From contig JAHLMK010000012.1 of the NCBI GenBank assembly GCA_019915135.1, forward strand, positions 434,001-498,000: 64,000 nucleotides of DNA, given 5' to 3'. Shown piece after piece: positions 9,601 to 18,316 of this stretch (positions are counted from its first letter, which is position 1; each line of letters starts with the position of its first letter). The position numbers and the translations under genes are program-made. The notes beneath the pieces were generated by a model. The model was not told the origin of the DNA and did no database searches. It saw only the letters and a list, made by a program, of their open reading frames with translations. This DNA is from Strobilurus pachycystidiatus. Lineage: Eukaryota > Basidiomycota > Agaricomycetes > Agaricales > Physalacriaceae.

Positions 9601-10564
9601 AGGAGAGGAATCCATTCGAAAGAAACGACCTTCGAAATGGGCTGGCTTCAATGCTGTGACCGTAGCAAGGTGTGGATTAACAAGTTGGCCAGAGGCAAGG
9701 GCTCTCAAGGAAGAGACCGCCGAGTCGCTGGGAGAATGGATCTTCGAGGACATTCTGTGCAGGTGGGGTTGTATCAAGGAAATTGTAACCGATAATGGGC
9801 CAGCAATCAAGAAGGCCTTAGTACATATCGAACAGAAATATGGTATTACAGGTATCTTGATCACGGCGTACAATAAACAAGCCAACGGAAAGGTTGAACG
9901 AGGACACTGGGATATCCGTCAATCTCTCTTCAAGGTATGCAGGGGTAAACCCGAGCAATGGCCAGAGTTCCTACATGAGGTCCTTTGGGCAGAGCGCATT
10001 ACCATAAAGAGAAGTCTAGGTACTTCAGCGTTCCAGGCAGTAACCGGTTGTGAACCAATCATGCCAATGGACCTGGAGGAATTGACTTGGCTGGTCGAAG
10101 CACCAGGTCGGCTGGTCTCCCATTCGGACCTTATTGCCTTCCGAGCTAGGCAGCTCATCAAGCACAAAGAGGATACTGTCAAGCTAAGGTCAAAGGTCCT
10201 TCTAAATAAACAGAAGGCCGCTGCAAAGTTCTTGGAGGACTTCCAGAAAAGTATACCTCGCTACAAATTCAAAACTGGTGAACTAGTACTAGTAAGGAAC
10301 ACTAGGATCGAATCAGAAATGAATGCGAAGTTCAAGGAAAGGTTTATGGGACCTTACGCGGTAGTAACAAGGACCTCGGCAGGAAACTATGTGGTCTGCG
10401 AGTTGGACGGAACGATCTACAAAGACAAGATAGCTCAGTTCCGTGTAATACCTTTTGTATCGCGACGAGATCCTATAGACCTTGGAAAACAGTTCTTTGA
10501 CCGACTACACTTCATAAGTAAGCCGATCACGAAGACCTTAGATGTCCTTGCCAGAACTACGTGA
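6677..10564 (+). CDS. pol: Pol of element B: RT, RNase H, integrase
   Basis: This is the replication polyprotein; the frame is open from 6632 and intact to TGA 10562-10564, with no in-frame ATG near the start, so entry is probably by -1 shift at 6671-6677. Counting from 6719: RT has the active-site PYIDDVPV (Asp-Asp near residue 430); RNase H follows, with LSVDTSY and a REARYSQAKRE segment; integrase has the H-H-C-C zinc region (DRAGHKGQY ... CVLCQKRQ, about 890-925), then YIDTF, VTDNG (Asp 1025) and GKVERGH (Glu 1060) as the D-D-E triad. A GPY motif (RFMGPYAVV) follows near the C-terminus. There is no chromodomain, unlike family A. The absence of stops makes B the only copy here with a complete pol. 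Confidence 0.93.
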   Translation, partial: SREPKDVGNSYEEAVLILERSPEGNIEVKQSWIPGDNRETFGEGDLTSLYMKKSPNRVHQAAKRLRKQHAFMHASMHPASTHMTVPEHMVTPTGLLKVPTKTQGFRKVFNINQIAEDQEELKSYATATLNLFYGVPKELEQVFTGLSVTLPKDYMAEAQQEFLRLESQIPKRGVFVGKKYKPVALKTKAHLGTLPEEFRIKRHIHGNPLAGMPELVPDPPPFVPTGRYTAERREQIQADHVGDFLTDAERRIIDSIFCNQNEGFAWEESEKGHFKPEFFPPVDIPVIPHTPWVLRNIPIPPGIYDEVCKIIKHKLDLGVYEPSNSSYRSRWFCVVKKDGKKLRLVHSLEPLNAVTIAHSGLPPATEELAESFAGRSCGGTLDLFVGYDERLLATASRDMTTFSTPYGALRLKTLPMGWTNSVPIFHDDVTTILKDEIPAFTRPYIDDVPVRGPATRYEQADGTYETLPGHPEVRRFVWEHLVNMNRIIQRMKHAGGTFSGHKAIICAEEIVVVGHVCTYEGRKPAEDRVKVISDWPPCKALTEVRSFLGTAGIFRAFVKDYSKKALPLTRLTKDITKFRWTDEEQESMDTLKEAIRTCPMLKPLNYEWSTPITLSVDTSYQAVGFYLSQVDPKDPKKRYFAKFMSLTLNEREARYSQAKRELFGLFRALSACKYYLLGCRKLEIEVDAKYIKGMLSNVDSLANANLQRWAEEILMYHFTLVHVPGKVHGPDGLSRRPASEHDVVVPRPHIDIEDDEVNTFEYQEPKGLPIEKQPLDFDTFRNDIDSRGGYFQEIVRSPLPDHIKVSKAVRTAGLVNVKDIEGWMHITEFPELNKSKRERLWETYLPKLQPYLQSEDVLEDEDLEKWSKDFFVQHERLYRTHSDSHPRRVLLPNERIPVCKALHDRAGHKGQYSVLQLIMKRFWWPGMEVDIRWYVRTCVLCQKRQKRNIKVAPTITSTPGIYERAYIDTFRMPKAGEESIRKKRPSKWAGFNAVTVARCGLTSWPEARALKEETAESLGEWIFEDILCRWGCIKEIVTDNGPAIKKALVHIEQKYGITGILITAYNKQANGKVERGHWDIRQSLFKVCRGKPEQWPEFLHEVLWAERITIKRSLGTSAFQAVTGCEPIMPMDLEELTWLVEAPGRLVSHSDLIAFRARQLIKHKEDTVKLRSKVLLNKQKAAAKFLEDFQKSIPRYKFKTGELVLVRNTRIESEMNAKFKERFMGPYAVVTRTSAGNYVVCELDGTIYKDKIAQFRVIPFVSRRDPIDLGKQFFDRLHFISKPITKTLDVLARTT

Positions 10565-10617
10565 CCTTGAGCACCCAAGAATGAACTACAGCCTCAAAGG
10601 AAGCTAAGGTACCATAC

Positions 10618-10700
10618 CCGATGACGGGGACGTCATCAGAAAAGTAAAGAGAGAATAGAGGGACACCGGTCCATTTATTCAAAAGACTATAAAAAATTTT
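10618..10700 (+). promoter_or_regulatory. Conserved block with palindrome and TATA, likely promoter of gene Z
   Basis: The space between pol and Z is otherwise noncoding, but this stretch is strongly conserved in D (44228-44308, minus strand). It contains the perfect stem GATGACG-GGGA-CGTCATC (10620-10637; CRE-like ACGTCA half sites), a shared CATTTATTC and a GACTATAA TATA-like sequence about 215 bp before the Z start. It could instead be a 3' processing signal for the gag-pol transcript or a transcript-level structure. Confidence 0.5.
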
Positions 10701-10903
10701 ATTTAACTTATTCTGTGCCCAGCTGGCTACAAAGGTAGCTAGGGTAGCATTGAACTAAGGACAGAATAAGGAAGCAAGACAAGGCACGAGGCATCAGGGA
10801 AGTGGCGGGGTGCGAATAAAGAAAAGCTTAAAAGTGATAAGCCCGTAGGCGATGTGGTAAGCGCAGAAAAGGAAGCACCACTCACCAAACAACCACCACA
10901 ACC

Positions 10904-13016
10904 ATGCTCCCTCAAGAGAACGACCCCACTGTGGACGCAAAGGTAAGTGCCTGGCACGATCACAGCGTAGAACGAGGCGGTGAACTTACTTACCAAAAGG
11001 AGCAGTCACCGCCGCCATCGCAGCCGCCGACGAAAGACAACCAGGAGCCTCCCGCAGTCCAGGAAGAGAAGGAAATGGAGGTGCAAGGGCAGGAGCAGGT
11101 GAGTAGTGACAAACAACGCGTTGAGAAACGGCGAAACTCACCACTACCACCCCCTCTGCTAGCTCCCGTCCATTCCCTGCGAAGCCAGGCCGGACCATGT
11201 CAAAATGACGCGTCCCCTGTTCGACTACGGCGGTTTCTTGACGAACAGGACCGCGCCGCCGGAACTAGACGCAGGTATCAGCCTGCACCTGGCCGAGTTG
11301 CTGTGCGCCAACCCAACGACGACACGGGAGATCTTGCAAAAGGCCGGGTACCACGACTACCTGCACAATGGGGTATTCTGGCTAACGTTCCAGGACGCGC
11401 TAGCGGCGAAACCAGCCAGCAGAGCCACTCCGCTCGAACGAGTGGAGACCGCGCTCAGCACCGCGTGGCGCGCCACCTCCGCCTACAAAAAGCAGGTCCG
11501 CCCCACCCGAGCCACCACTTTCCTGAACAACGACCGCGTGGCCCCAGAGCTCGCGATCCGGCTCTCAGAAGACGACGCTCAGCGTTGTTTTCTGGAGTTG
11601 GACCATCTCTGGAACTTCGTGCACGATCAGGACCGCGCCAACCTATTCTGGGGCGCCTTGATAGTGGAGATGCGCAAGCAGCGCGACGACCTTCCCATCC
11701 GCAGGTCGTTCCTCAAGACGATGGATAACCTCATCAAAAGCGCGATCGCCGAGCTTGGCATCGCAGACTACCAGCGCGACGAAACACCGAGTCTCGACAG
11801 CAAGGTCGACGACAAGGGCACTCCGCGCCCCACCATGCAGCAGCTTGCGCAGGAGGCGTCGCCCAGTCCCCGCGACTCGCAAATCCCGTCACCAGCGCCC
11901 GCCTCGCACCACGAACCCACGCCCGAGCCCGAGATGGAACCCCCGGCGCGTCGACCATACGTCGCGGCAGGGAAGGGGGGCCCCAAATTGGTTACCAAGT
12001 ACGTCGCTCACCGTACCGTCGCACCCGTAATCTTTGCTAATGCCCCGGCCAGGCCGAAGGCCGTCGTCGTAAAAGTGGAACCGAAGGACAAGGACGTCGC
12101 CCCCACCCGGAAAACCTCGGTCGCGCGCGCCACCACTGGTGGAAGCCAGAAGCGCAAGTTCGTCGAGGAGGAACCGGAGGAGGAGGACGAGTTGGACGAA
12201 GATGCCGAAGCCAGCGACGAGGAGGAGGACGACTTTGTCCTCGATGTACGCGACAAGACCAACCCGCGTATCCCCCTCCACCGCGACGACGGCTTCTGCG
12301 TCCCGTGCATCAAGCAGAAGTTGGGTTGCACCTACTTCAGGATCCACGCCACGCCCGCGGAGAAGAATAACAGCTTCACCTGCGACCAGTGCAAGGAGAA
12401 GGACGGGCAGCACGGTCCGTGCTGGGTCGCATGGAGGCGAAGCCAGGTCCCCAAGCCGTGGAAGGAGGTCGCGCTGAAGGTCCGCGCCCAGTTGCAGGCT
12501 GTGGCAAGGAACAAGCCCGACTCCCAGATCCGGGCCCGGCGCCACCAGGACTACTCCAACGCCGCGCAAGCCATCGCCAAGGAAGCGGACCAGCGGTGGA
12601 AGGAGGAGAAGCAGAGGAAGAAGGACGAGCCCCCGGCGAAGCGCCGTCGCGTCGAGAGCACGGCGGGAAAGAAGGGCAAGGCGAAGAAGGAGGAAACGTC
12701 GGACGAAGAGGGCACCGGCGACTCCGACGTCGAGGAGGTCCAAGCGCCCCGCACCCGCCTCCAGAAGGGAAAGGTCAGCGCCGCCCCGCCTCCCGCCTCG
12801 ACCAAGTCCTCGAAGGGGGCCACCACCTCGATCAGCGCGGCCCAACGACAGGACAAGGGCGAAGGAGTCAGCCGTCAAGGCGCGCCGTCCTCCGCCTCCG
12901 CCAGCCGTGTCGACCCCGCCGAGGACGTGGACAAGGTCCTGGCGTTGTACTTCTCCCTGAGTGAGAAGAATCGTCGGAAGTTCAGGAAGGTAGCCGAGAT
13001 TGCGGTGGGACGTTAG
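10904..13016 (+). CDS. Accessory gene Z: Zn2Cys6-like cysteine-cluster protein (sense, 3 exons)
   Basis: Exons 10904-10942, 11000-11098 and 11163-13016 give 663 residues; introns are GT-AG of 57 and 64 bp and all phases are 0. After a Pro/Gln-rich start comes a conserved N-terminal domain of about 200 residues beginning RPLFDYGGF. Next are an acidic block, then CVPCIKQKLGC ... CDQCKEKDGQHGPC (about residues 425-470), spaced C-x2-C-x6-C-x17-C-x2-C-x9-C. This resembles a fungal Zn(II)2Cys6 DNA-binding cluster with a long loop. Basic, NLS-like runs (AKRRRVE) and a conserved short helix (ALYFSL) follow at the C-terminus. Element D has an orthologue with the same three-exon structure. A nuclear DNA- or RNA-binding role is inference; I recognise no named family. 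The overlapping antisense ORF at 11889-12878 is a GC-codon shadow. Confidence 0.85.
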
Positions 13017-13402
13017 TAGCGTCCCGCCGCTAAATCTTTTTTATCTATATACACAAATACCAGTCAGTGCCAAAAGGACACTTTTTCATATACGCATTCC
13101 CCGCCCCGTTGTATTTTATAAAAATATACAACTTCTTGTATTCCAAAGAACCGTGTGAAAACACTAAGAATGCAAGAACAAGGGACCTTAGCTGGCACCT
13201 TTAAGTCAAGGGGAGAGTCCAGGACTCTCCTTGATATACCAAAGGTCGCGAAGGTCAGCGGCTAGGGACCTTAGACGATAAAAAGGTCCACAGGGAACTG
13301 CTTTACAAGTAAAGTAATACAGACAAAGCAATGTGACTATAAGGAACATTCGTAAGGAAGAAATGAAAAGCGACCTTTAGGTCAAAAGAAGTCATCTAAG
13401 GA
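13017..13402. other. Intergenic between convergent Z and Y
   Basis: This AT-richer stretch holds the probable 3' ends of Z (plus) and Y (minus), the internal polypurine tract, and a perfect 9-bp inverted repeat GGAGAGTCC-A-GGACTCTCC at 13211-13229 that overlaps the tract. No gene is seen. Confidence 0.6.
13202..13216 (+). other. Internal second polypurine tract of element B
   Basis: TAAGTCAAGGGGAGA is identical over 15 bases to the polypurine tract at 16633-16647 directly before the 3' LTR. D has the equivalent internal copy at 41691-41707, matching its own terminal tract. It could be a central plus-strand primer or a scar of how the antisense module was added. Confidence 0.65.
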
Positions 13403-14540
13403 CTAAGCAAAACGACTCCAATCAGGAGGGACCGCAAGGTTCGCAAGGCGGGCGTAGAAAGGTCCTGCGTTGCGAAGGTCGATTGCTAACATACTAGCAG
13501 CAAGGAGTTCGTAGTCTACTTCGGTGGCCTCCGACCAGTCGATGAGCCAGAGCAGTGGATTGATGATAGGCAGCGACTGGTTGGGGCGCTGGAAACACAG
13601 AAGTTACAAACGGACCTCAAACTACGAAGTTGTTCACGGACCCGATTGGCGGGAAGGTCAATCTCGGGGATCAACCGACGCATATTGGGAGGTCTATCCA
13701 ACGCGTAGGCGTCGTCCCAGCCGTAAAGAGCAGAGTTCTGACGTTGGAACTCTGGCCACCACTTCATAACCGTGACAAGGTCGGCAGGAAGGTCCCCATA
13801 CTGAACAGGAAGGACCTTCAGGTTGTCAGACCCGATGTAAAGCAAGCGAAGGAGTGTGGAAAAGCCGGAGTAACCACCAAAGTGGGCCTCGACCTACGTC
13901 TAAGGTCAGCGCCGACCACAAGACATGAAAGGAAAAGACCAGGTTTAACTCACCATGAAAGGTCCGATGAACTCTTGGGTAAACCAAGGGTGACTCGCAA
14001 GGATGTCCATGTTAAGGTCCCCCAGGTGGAAGCGGGCGCCTTCACCGTCAAAGGTATTGCCTTCGGCGAACCAAGCTTTGCAAAGTTCGACGGCGGTGTA
14101 GTACAAAGGAAAGAAGTGCGCCTTGAAACCGTGAGGAATGGCCCCGTTCTGGAAGTGAAAAGCGGGTTCCCAGATATAACGAAAGCGGACCTAAGGACCA
14201 TCCGTTAAAACGAGAAAGGTGTCGAGACAAAATCAACTAGACTGACCAGAACGTGCAAAAGATAGCGCAAGGTCGGGACGTCTAGAGGTTCGTCACGACC
14301 AAAGGCATGAACCGGAGGCTTGAGCTGGGGAAGGAGGCAAGTGTCGTCTTCCGTAGCTAAGGTCCCATCAGGACGACGAACTACCGCGACGAAGTAGCGT
14401 GTATAGTTGTACATCTCCATGGCGCAGCTCAGCGCAAGGTCAGCTGTGACTAAGTCATGTTGAAAGGAGGTCAAAGGCGAGCGAAGTCGAACGCCTTGAA
14501 TACGGGTATCTGCAAAGGAAGGCAGGACGGGCGCGGGCAT
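13403..14540 (-). CDS. Accessory gene Y (antisense, 4 exons), unknown function
   Basis: Read on the minus strand the exons are 14540-14247, 14190-13954, 13893-13642 and 13588-13403, giving 322 residues, the same total as its counterpart in D (40415-41534). Exon lengths are 294, 237, 252 and 186 bases against 294, 240, 252 and 183 in D; all introns are phase 0. The start MPAPVLPSFADTR matches MPIPILPSFSDTR in D. Conserved blocks include PLDVPTLRYLL, FFPLYYTAVELCKAWF and VTVMKWWPEFQRQNSALYG. The last 53-bp intron has weak donors (GTCCGT here, GTTCGT in D) but is needed in both to reach the conserved WLIDWSEA / WEIDWSNA reading. There is no signal peptide, membrane segment or known enzymatic motif. 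Being antisense, its introns cannot be spliced out of the genomic RNA. Confidence 0.85.
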
Positions 14541-14915
14541 GATCAAAGATGAGATTCCTGTCGCCACGACCGACTTAAAAGAAAACCTCCGCCAGTCAAG
14601 AAGGTCCGAACACGCCGATAAAAGGACAAAGTTTAGGCGCCACCAATCTAAAGGTAGGTACGATCGGCGATAGCCGATCAAACTAAGTTCGATCTTAGGC
14701 CTACCAGGAGGCGGTCAGGAAACTTTGAGGGTTCAAATCGAAAGGAGTTGGATTATGCACCAACTGGGCCTAGAGTAGTCTAAGGAAACAAAGTGACTAC
14801 CGCTCCTACAAGTAGAGAAGAAATCCGAAACCAGTATAAAGACGAAGTAGAGAAAAACTATGAGTAGTACTGGTTAAGACTTGGCGAAAGCTAAGCTAAA
14901 GAAGGACCTTGTAGT
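14541..14915. other. Intergenic between Y and X
   Basis: These 375 bp must hold the promoter of Y and the 3' end of X, both on the minus strand. I see no clear TATA box for Y here, whereas the D copy has one (40373-40380). No gene seen. Confidence 0.5.
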
Positions 14916-16449
14916 CTACTGAGCCTGGTCAATCGCGTCTAAGGCCGAGATATAAAGGTCGCGAGTTGACTGCAAGACTTGGATACGACCCCGAATCTTG
15001 TTGAAGGTCGAGATAATGTCGTGCCGGTACTGGCGTTCCAAAATGACCAAGTTGGGCGAGATGTTGGGATCGTCAAGACCAGACAACCTTGACATACGCT
15101 TGTGGACTTGGGCCAAGGCAGCAGACAGACCATTGATGTACTGGTTCGCTAAGGGGAAGTAACCAGGAATCAACAAGGCAAACCAAGGAGCGAGGAAGAA
15201 GCACCTTACCGCCTTCAAGTTGTTTAAGAACGACGGGTTCGACCCCAAAGGTCGAAGGCCGGGCCGCCTTTACAACACGGCGAGCATTCTCATCGTTAAG
15301 CTTACGCTTAGGAGGAGCTTCTTGACCATTGATCGCGCCCAAGGTTTGAAGGGCTTTCTGGTAAACACGGGCGTTAATGTCCATACCGGGAAGAGCTGCG
15401 AAAGGAAGGTAACGGACGGAAGATGACTATTAAAGAAGTCATAAGGAAGTCCGGGACAAACATAGGATTCAAAGGAACGTACCGCTTCGGCTTCCTTTGA
15501 CAAGGAATTGGCGACTTGGAGCTGGCGAAAGGCTTCAATAAAGGAAGATGAGACTGGCAAAGAAATTGAGCGCACAGTATCACCGACGACGACAACGGAG
15601 TCCTCACCGTCGCTCTCGCCAGCTGCCACATCGTCAGCCCAATTAAAGTACTCCGGACGAAAGAAGCGCGCACAAGAGTCGGGATCCATCGCGACGTCGC
15701 CGTCTCCCGTCTCGGCTCGTTTCTCCATGGCCTCAGTAACGACCTCGGGCGATTTCTTCGTCTTCTAAGCGAAGACATCCAGAGGTTACAGTAGGAAACC
15801 GACGAGTAACAAACGGACATACCTTGCCTTTCTCAACCTTGTCCGGCTTGAAATAAGCGTTATCCGGATGCATAGGGTGACCCGGGGACAGGCCAGGGAA
15901 GTGGGCGTTAGACGCCTTCTTGCAGCTGCTCACCAAAGGTTGGAGGATATGAGCGATGTGGTGCGTCGGCGTCTGAGGGTGAATCCCCAGCAGGTGTACC
16001 AGCATCCCTACATAGAGGCGAAGGTTGAAAAAGAACACCGCCATGTCCGTCGACACCTTGGAACCATTCGGAAAGGTGCGAAGGTCATGGGCGACGGCCT
16101 AAAGAAAACAAGGACAGGATGAAGTCAGGATCAGGAAAAGAACACAGCGAAGGAGACACACAAGGACTCTCTCCATGATCTTGTCAACATAGCCGGTGAT
16201 CTCCAGTGCCACGTCGGGATTCGAACACGCCTTCTTGAGGTCCAGACGATGGACCTTGGGAATGATGAGCGTAAGATGCATGCCGAGGTACATAAGGAAG
16301 TCGGGTGTGTTGGCTGGAGGGTCGTAGTCAAGCGCATAAGCGACGAGACCGGCGCCAAGGTCGCGCGTAGTGATCAGGCCCTTTGCGGACGGAACGTGCG
16401 GCGTTGTGGGAAGCAGTCTTGCGATGGGAGTCCAAGTTTTGGGAGCCAT
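14916..16449 (-). CDS. Accessory gene X (antisense, 6 exons), unknown function
   Basis: Minus-strand exons are 16449-16162, 16098-15823, 15764-15576, 15521-15483, 15426-15210 and 15148-14916, coding 413 residues. Exon sizes 288, 276, 189, 39, 217, 233 compare with 288, 270, 183, 39, 217, 233 in D, with the same phases. Conserved parts are the start MAPKTWTPIARLLP, LLGIHPQTPTHHIAHILQPL, SVRYLPFAALPGMDINARVY, and a helical C-terminus with QYINGLSAALAQVHKRM and LERQYRHDIIS. The third exon is acidic. No transmembrane segment, signal peptide or catalytic motif is visible and I recognise no family. A TATA box lies 47 bases upstream, so it appears to be its own transcription unit, opposite to the retroelement RNA. 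Confidence 0.87.
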
Positions 16450-16495
16450 GATAGAATAAAGGCAGGAATGAAAGGTCTGAGGACAAGTCCCAGGA

Positions 16496-16504
16496 CCTTT
16501 TATA
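16496..16504 (-). promoter_or_regulatory. TATA box of gene X in B
   Basis: TATAAAAGG on the minus strand, 47 bases before the X start codon. D has TATAAAAA at 38402-38408 in the matching position. Confidence 0.6.
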
Positions 16505-16632
16505 ACGGAACGAAGTTAGGCAAAAGAGGGTCCATCGGGCGATAGAAACCAAAAGGGGACTTCGTCACGGCGGCCTGGTACCCAGGATAAAGGTTCTGAA
16601 CCACCAAGGACTATGTCGCGGACGACATTTCA

Positions 16633-16647
16633 TAAGTCAAGGGGAGA
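16633..16647 (+). other. Polypurine tract of element B
   Basis: TAAGTCAAGGGGAGA ends directly at the first base of the 3' LTR, where plus-strand DNA synthesis is primed. Confidence 0.8.
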
Positions 16648-18316
16648 TGATACGCAGGGTACTATTCCAGTACTAGAAACGGGGAATTTTGCGATTCCTG
16701 AACAGCCCAAAGACCTTAGGAACCTCCAGTCAGGTACTTAGGATAGAGCACACAGGAGTTACTGCCTTGACGCGGGCAAGCCTCCAGGACAAGGTCCAGG
16801 CGCCTTAACAAGTCCTTTAGGACAGGCGCGATCGAAACCTTCGATCACCTTCATCCGAATATCCTTATCCGCGCGTTGGATCCCTTTCAAGATCCCGTAC
16901 CTTTGCGTGTACCTTGTACTACAGACGATGTGCTATAACCATTCGCACCCAAGGAGGGTCCAAAGGTCTCCAGGCGATTCAGTTCGAGCGACCCAAGACC
17001 TGCGCACCTCAACCCAAAGACCTGGAAGGTCCCGAAATAGTTCAAGGACGTCACAACCCTTTTGGGGAAACAATCTTCGGAGCTGTCAAGGACTCCGAAC
17101 CGACGCCTTCCGCTATGCCGATCGATCATGATCCACGATCAAGGACCACCCCGAAAGCAGGGTGTATTACCACTTTAAGAAAGCACTCCCCTGTAGTGTC
17201 TGCGCTCGAAAGGACGTTCTTAACGATCTCCATCCAACCTATCCACAAGAAAGCAGGTGTCCGTAGGACCTTGCAACATAAAGATACCTAAGGATCGAAG
17301 TCCTTATCGGACCTTGATCTCCTGGGCACAAGGATTGTACCATACCGCCAAGGTGGCGTATATGGCTAAAGGACCAAGCGGCCTGTCCGCAGTTGTTTCG
17401 ACCAGGGATAGCCAATAAGAATCCAGCACTTGTATGACTCGAAAGTCCGATGTATCCGATCCTAGAATAGATGCTTACTCAGTAGGAACCCACCAGTAGT
17501 ATAAAAGGGCCCAAAGGACCCATATTTCGGTAGCTTAGAGCCCCCTCCAGTAGCCGCTAGTCAGACGCAGCCATTGTAGTGAATCTATCTCGAGTTTCGA
17601 CTCATTTCTGCAAAGTACACAAAGACCCCAAAGACCTTTCCAAGATTTAAAGACATCAGGTGTTGCCAAACTCCTTGAAAGACTCGAAAGAACCTTATTC
17701 CGACGTACCAAGTCAAGTACCAACAAATCTACTTGGTGTTAGAACCTTGTATTCGCAAGAAGGCCGGTTTGCAAGTGGTTCTGCCCTGCACTCACGCTCT
17801 TTCGTGAAGTACTTCCCTTTGAGGAATAAGTCGAGTTTGAACGAGTGTTGTCAACGTCTGAGACACCTTTCGGAACCTTTGGTCCCGGTGCAAGACACTA
17901 GAAGTTTGGTTTAAGTGCAAGAAGGAGTCCTTATCGTTAGCAGTCCAGCGGCGTAAAACCTGCGGTAGCGGCCTGACGATTCCAAGACAAAGTCCTTGTA
18001 CACCAGAGCACTTGATAGGTAGAAGCTACATTGCCTCGCGCTGTTTAAGGTCTTCATACGTCAAGAGGTTCGGCCTACGACTTCAAGGTTTTCTTGTGTC
18101 ATTTCGATCAGAATCCCTACACCCCCAAAAACAACTCGTAGTTTAACTACAGCATTCGGAATACATCTCTATTTCTCCATTACCCAAAAGCACCTTGTTC
18201 TCTCAAACCTTTGTGCACCCCAGCTCCCTTACAAGGAGTGTTAGTTGTGATAAGGATTGATAGTGTGGTTAGACGATAGCTTCTTTTTCAGAGGTCTATT
18301 CCGAACTTGCACATCA
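16648..18316 (+). repeat. 3' LTR of element B
   Basis: 1669 bp, starting TGATACGC and ending GCACATCA, with short inverted termini. It is nearly identical to the 5' LTR and is followed by the GCGT duplication. Confidence 0.95.

Larger units (their letters stand above)
1037..18316 (+). mobile_element. Giant Gypsy LTR retrotransposon B with accessory genes X, Y, Z
   Basis: The element has TG...CA LTRs of 1669 bp (the 5' one interrupted), a primer-binding site, overlapping gag, pro and pol frames, three further genes, a polypurine tract and a 4-bp TSD (GCGT). Without the 889 bp added by the solo LTR it is 16,391 bp. The main coding frames are all open, so it may be recent; I noticed two differences between the LTRs (2036 versus 16758, and 2256 versus 16978). 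It belongs to the same family as element D at 36564-53140, which carries the same genes in the same order and relative orientation but is clearly diverged in sequence. Confidence 0.93.

Noticed and set aside
11889..12878. 329-residue minus-strand ORF across gene Z
   Set aside because: It is antisense to a spliced, conserved gene with GC-rich codons; composition (long Leu/Gly runs) is that of a shadow and D shows no matching conserved protein.
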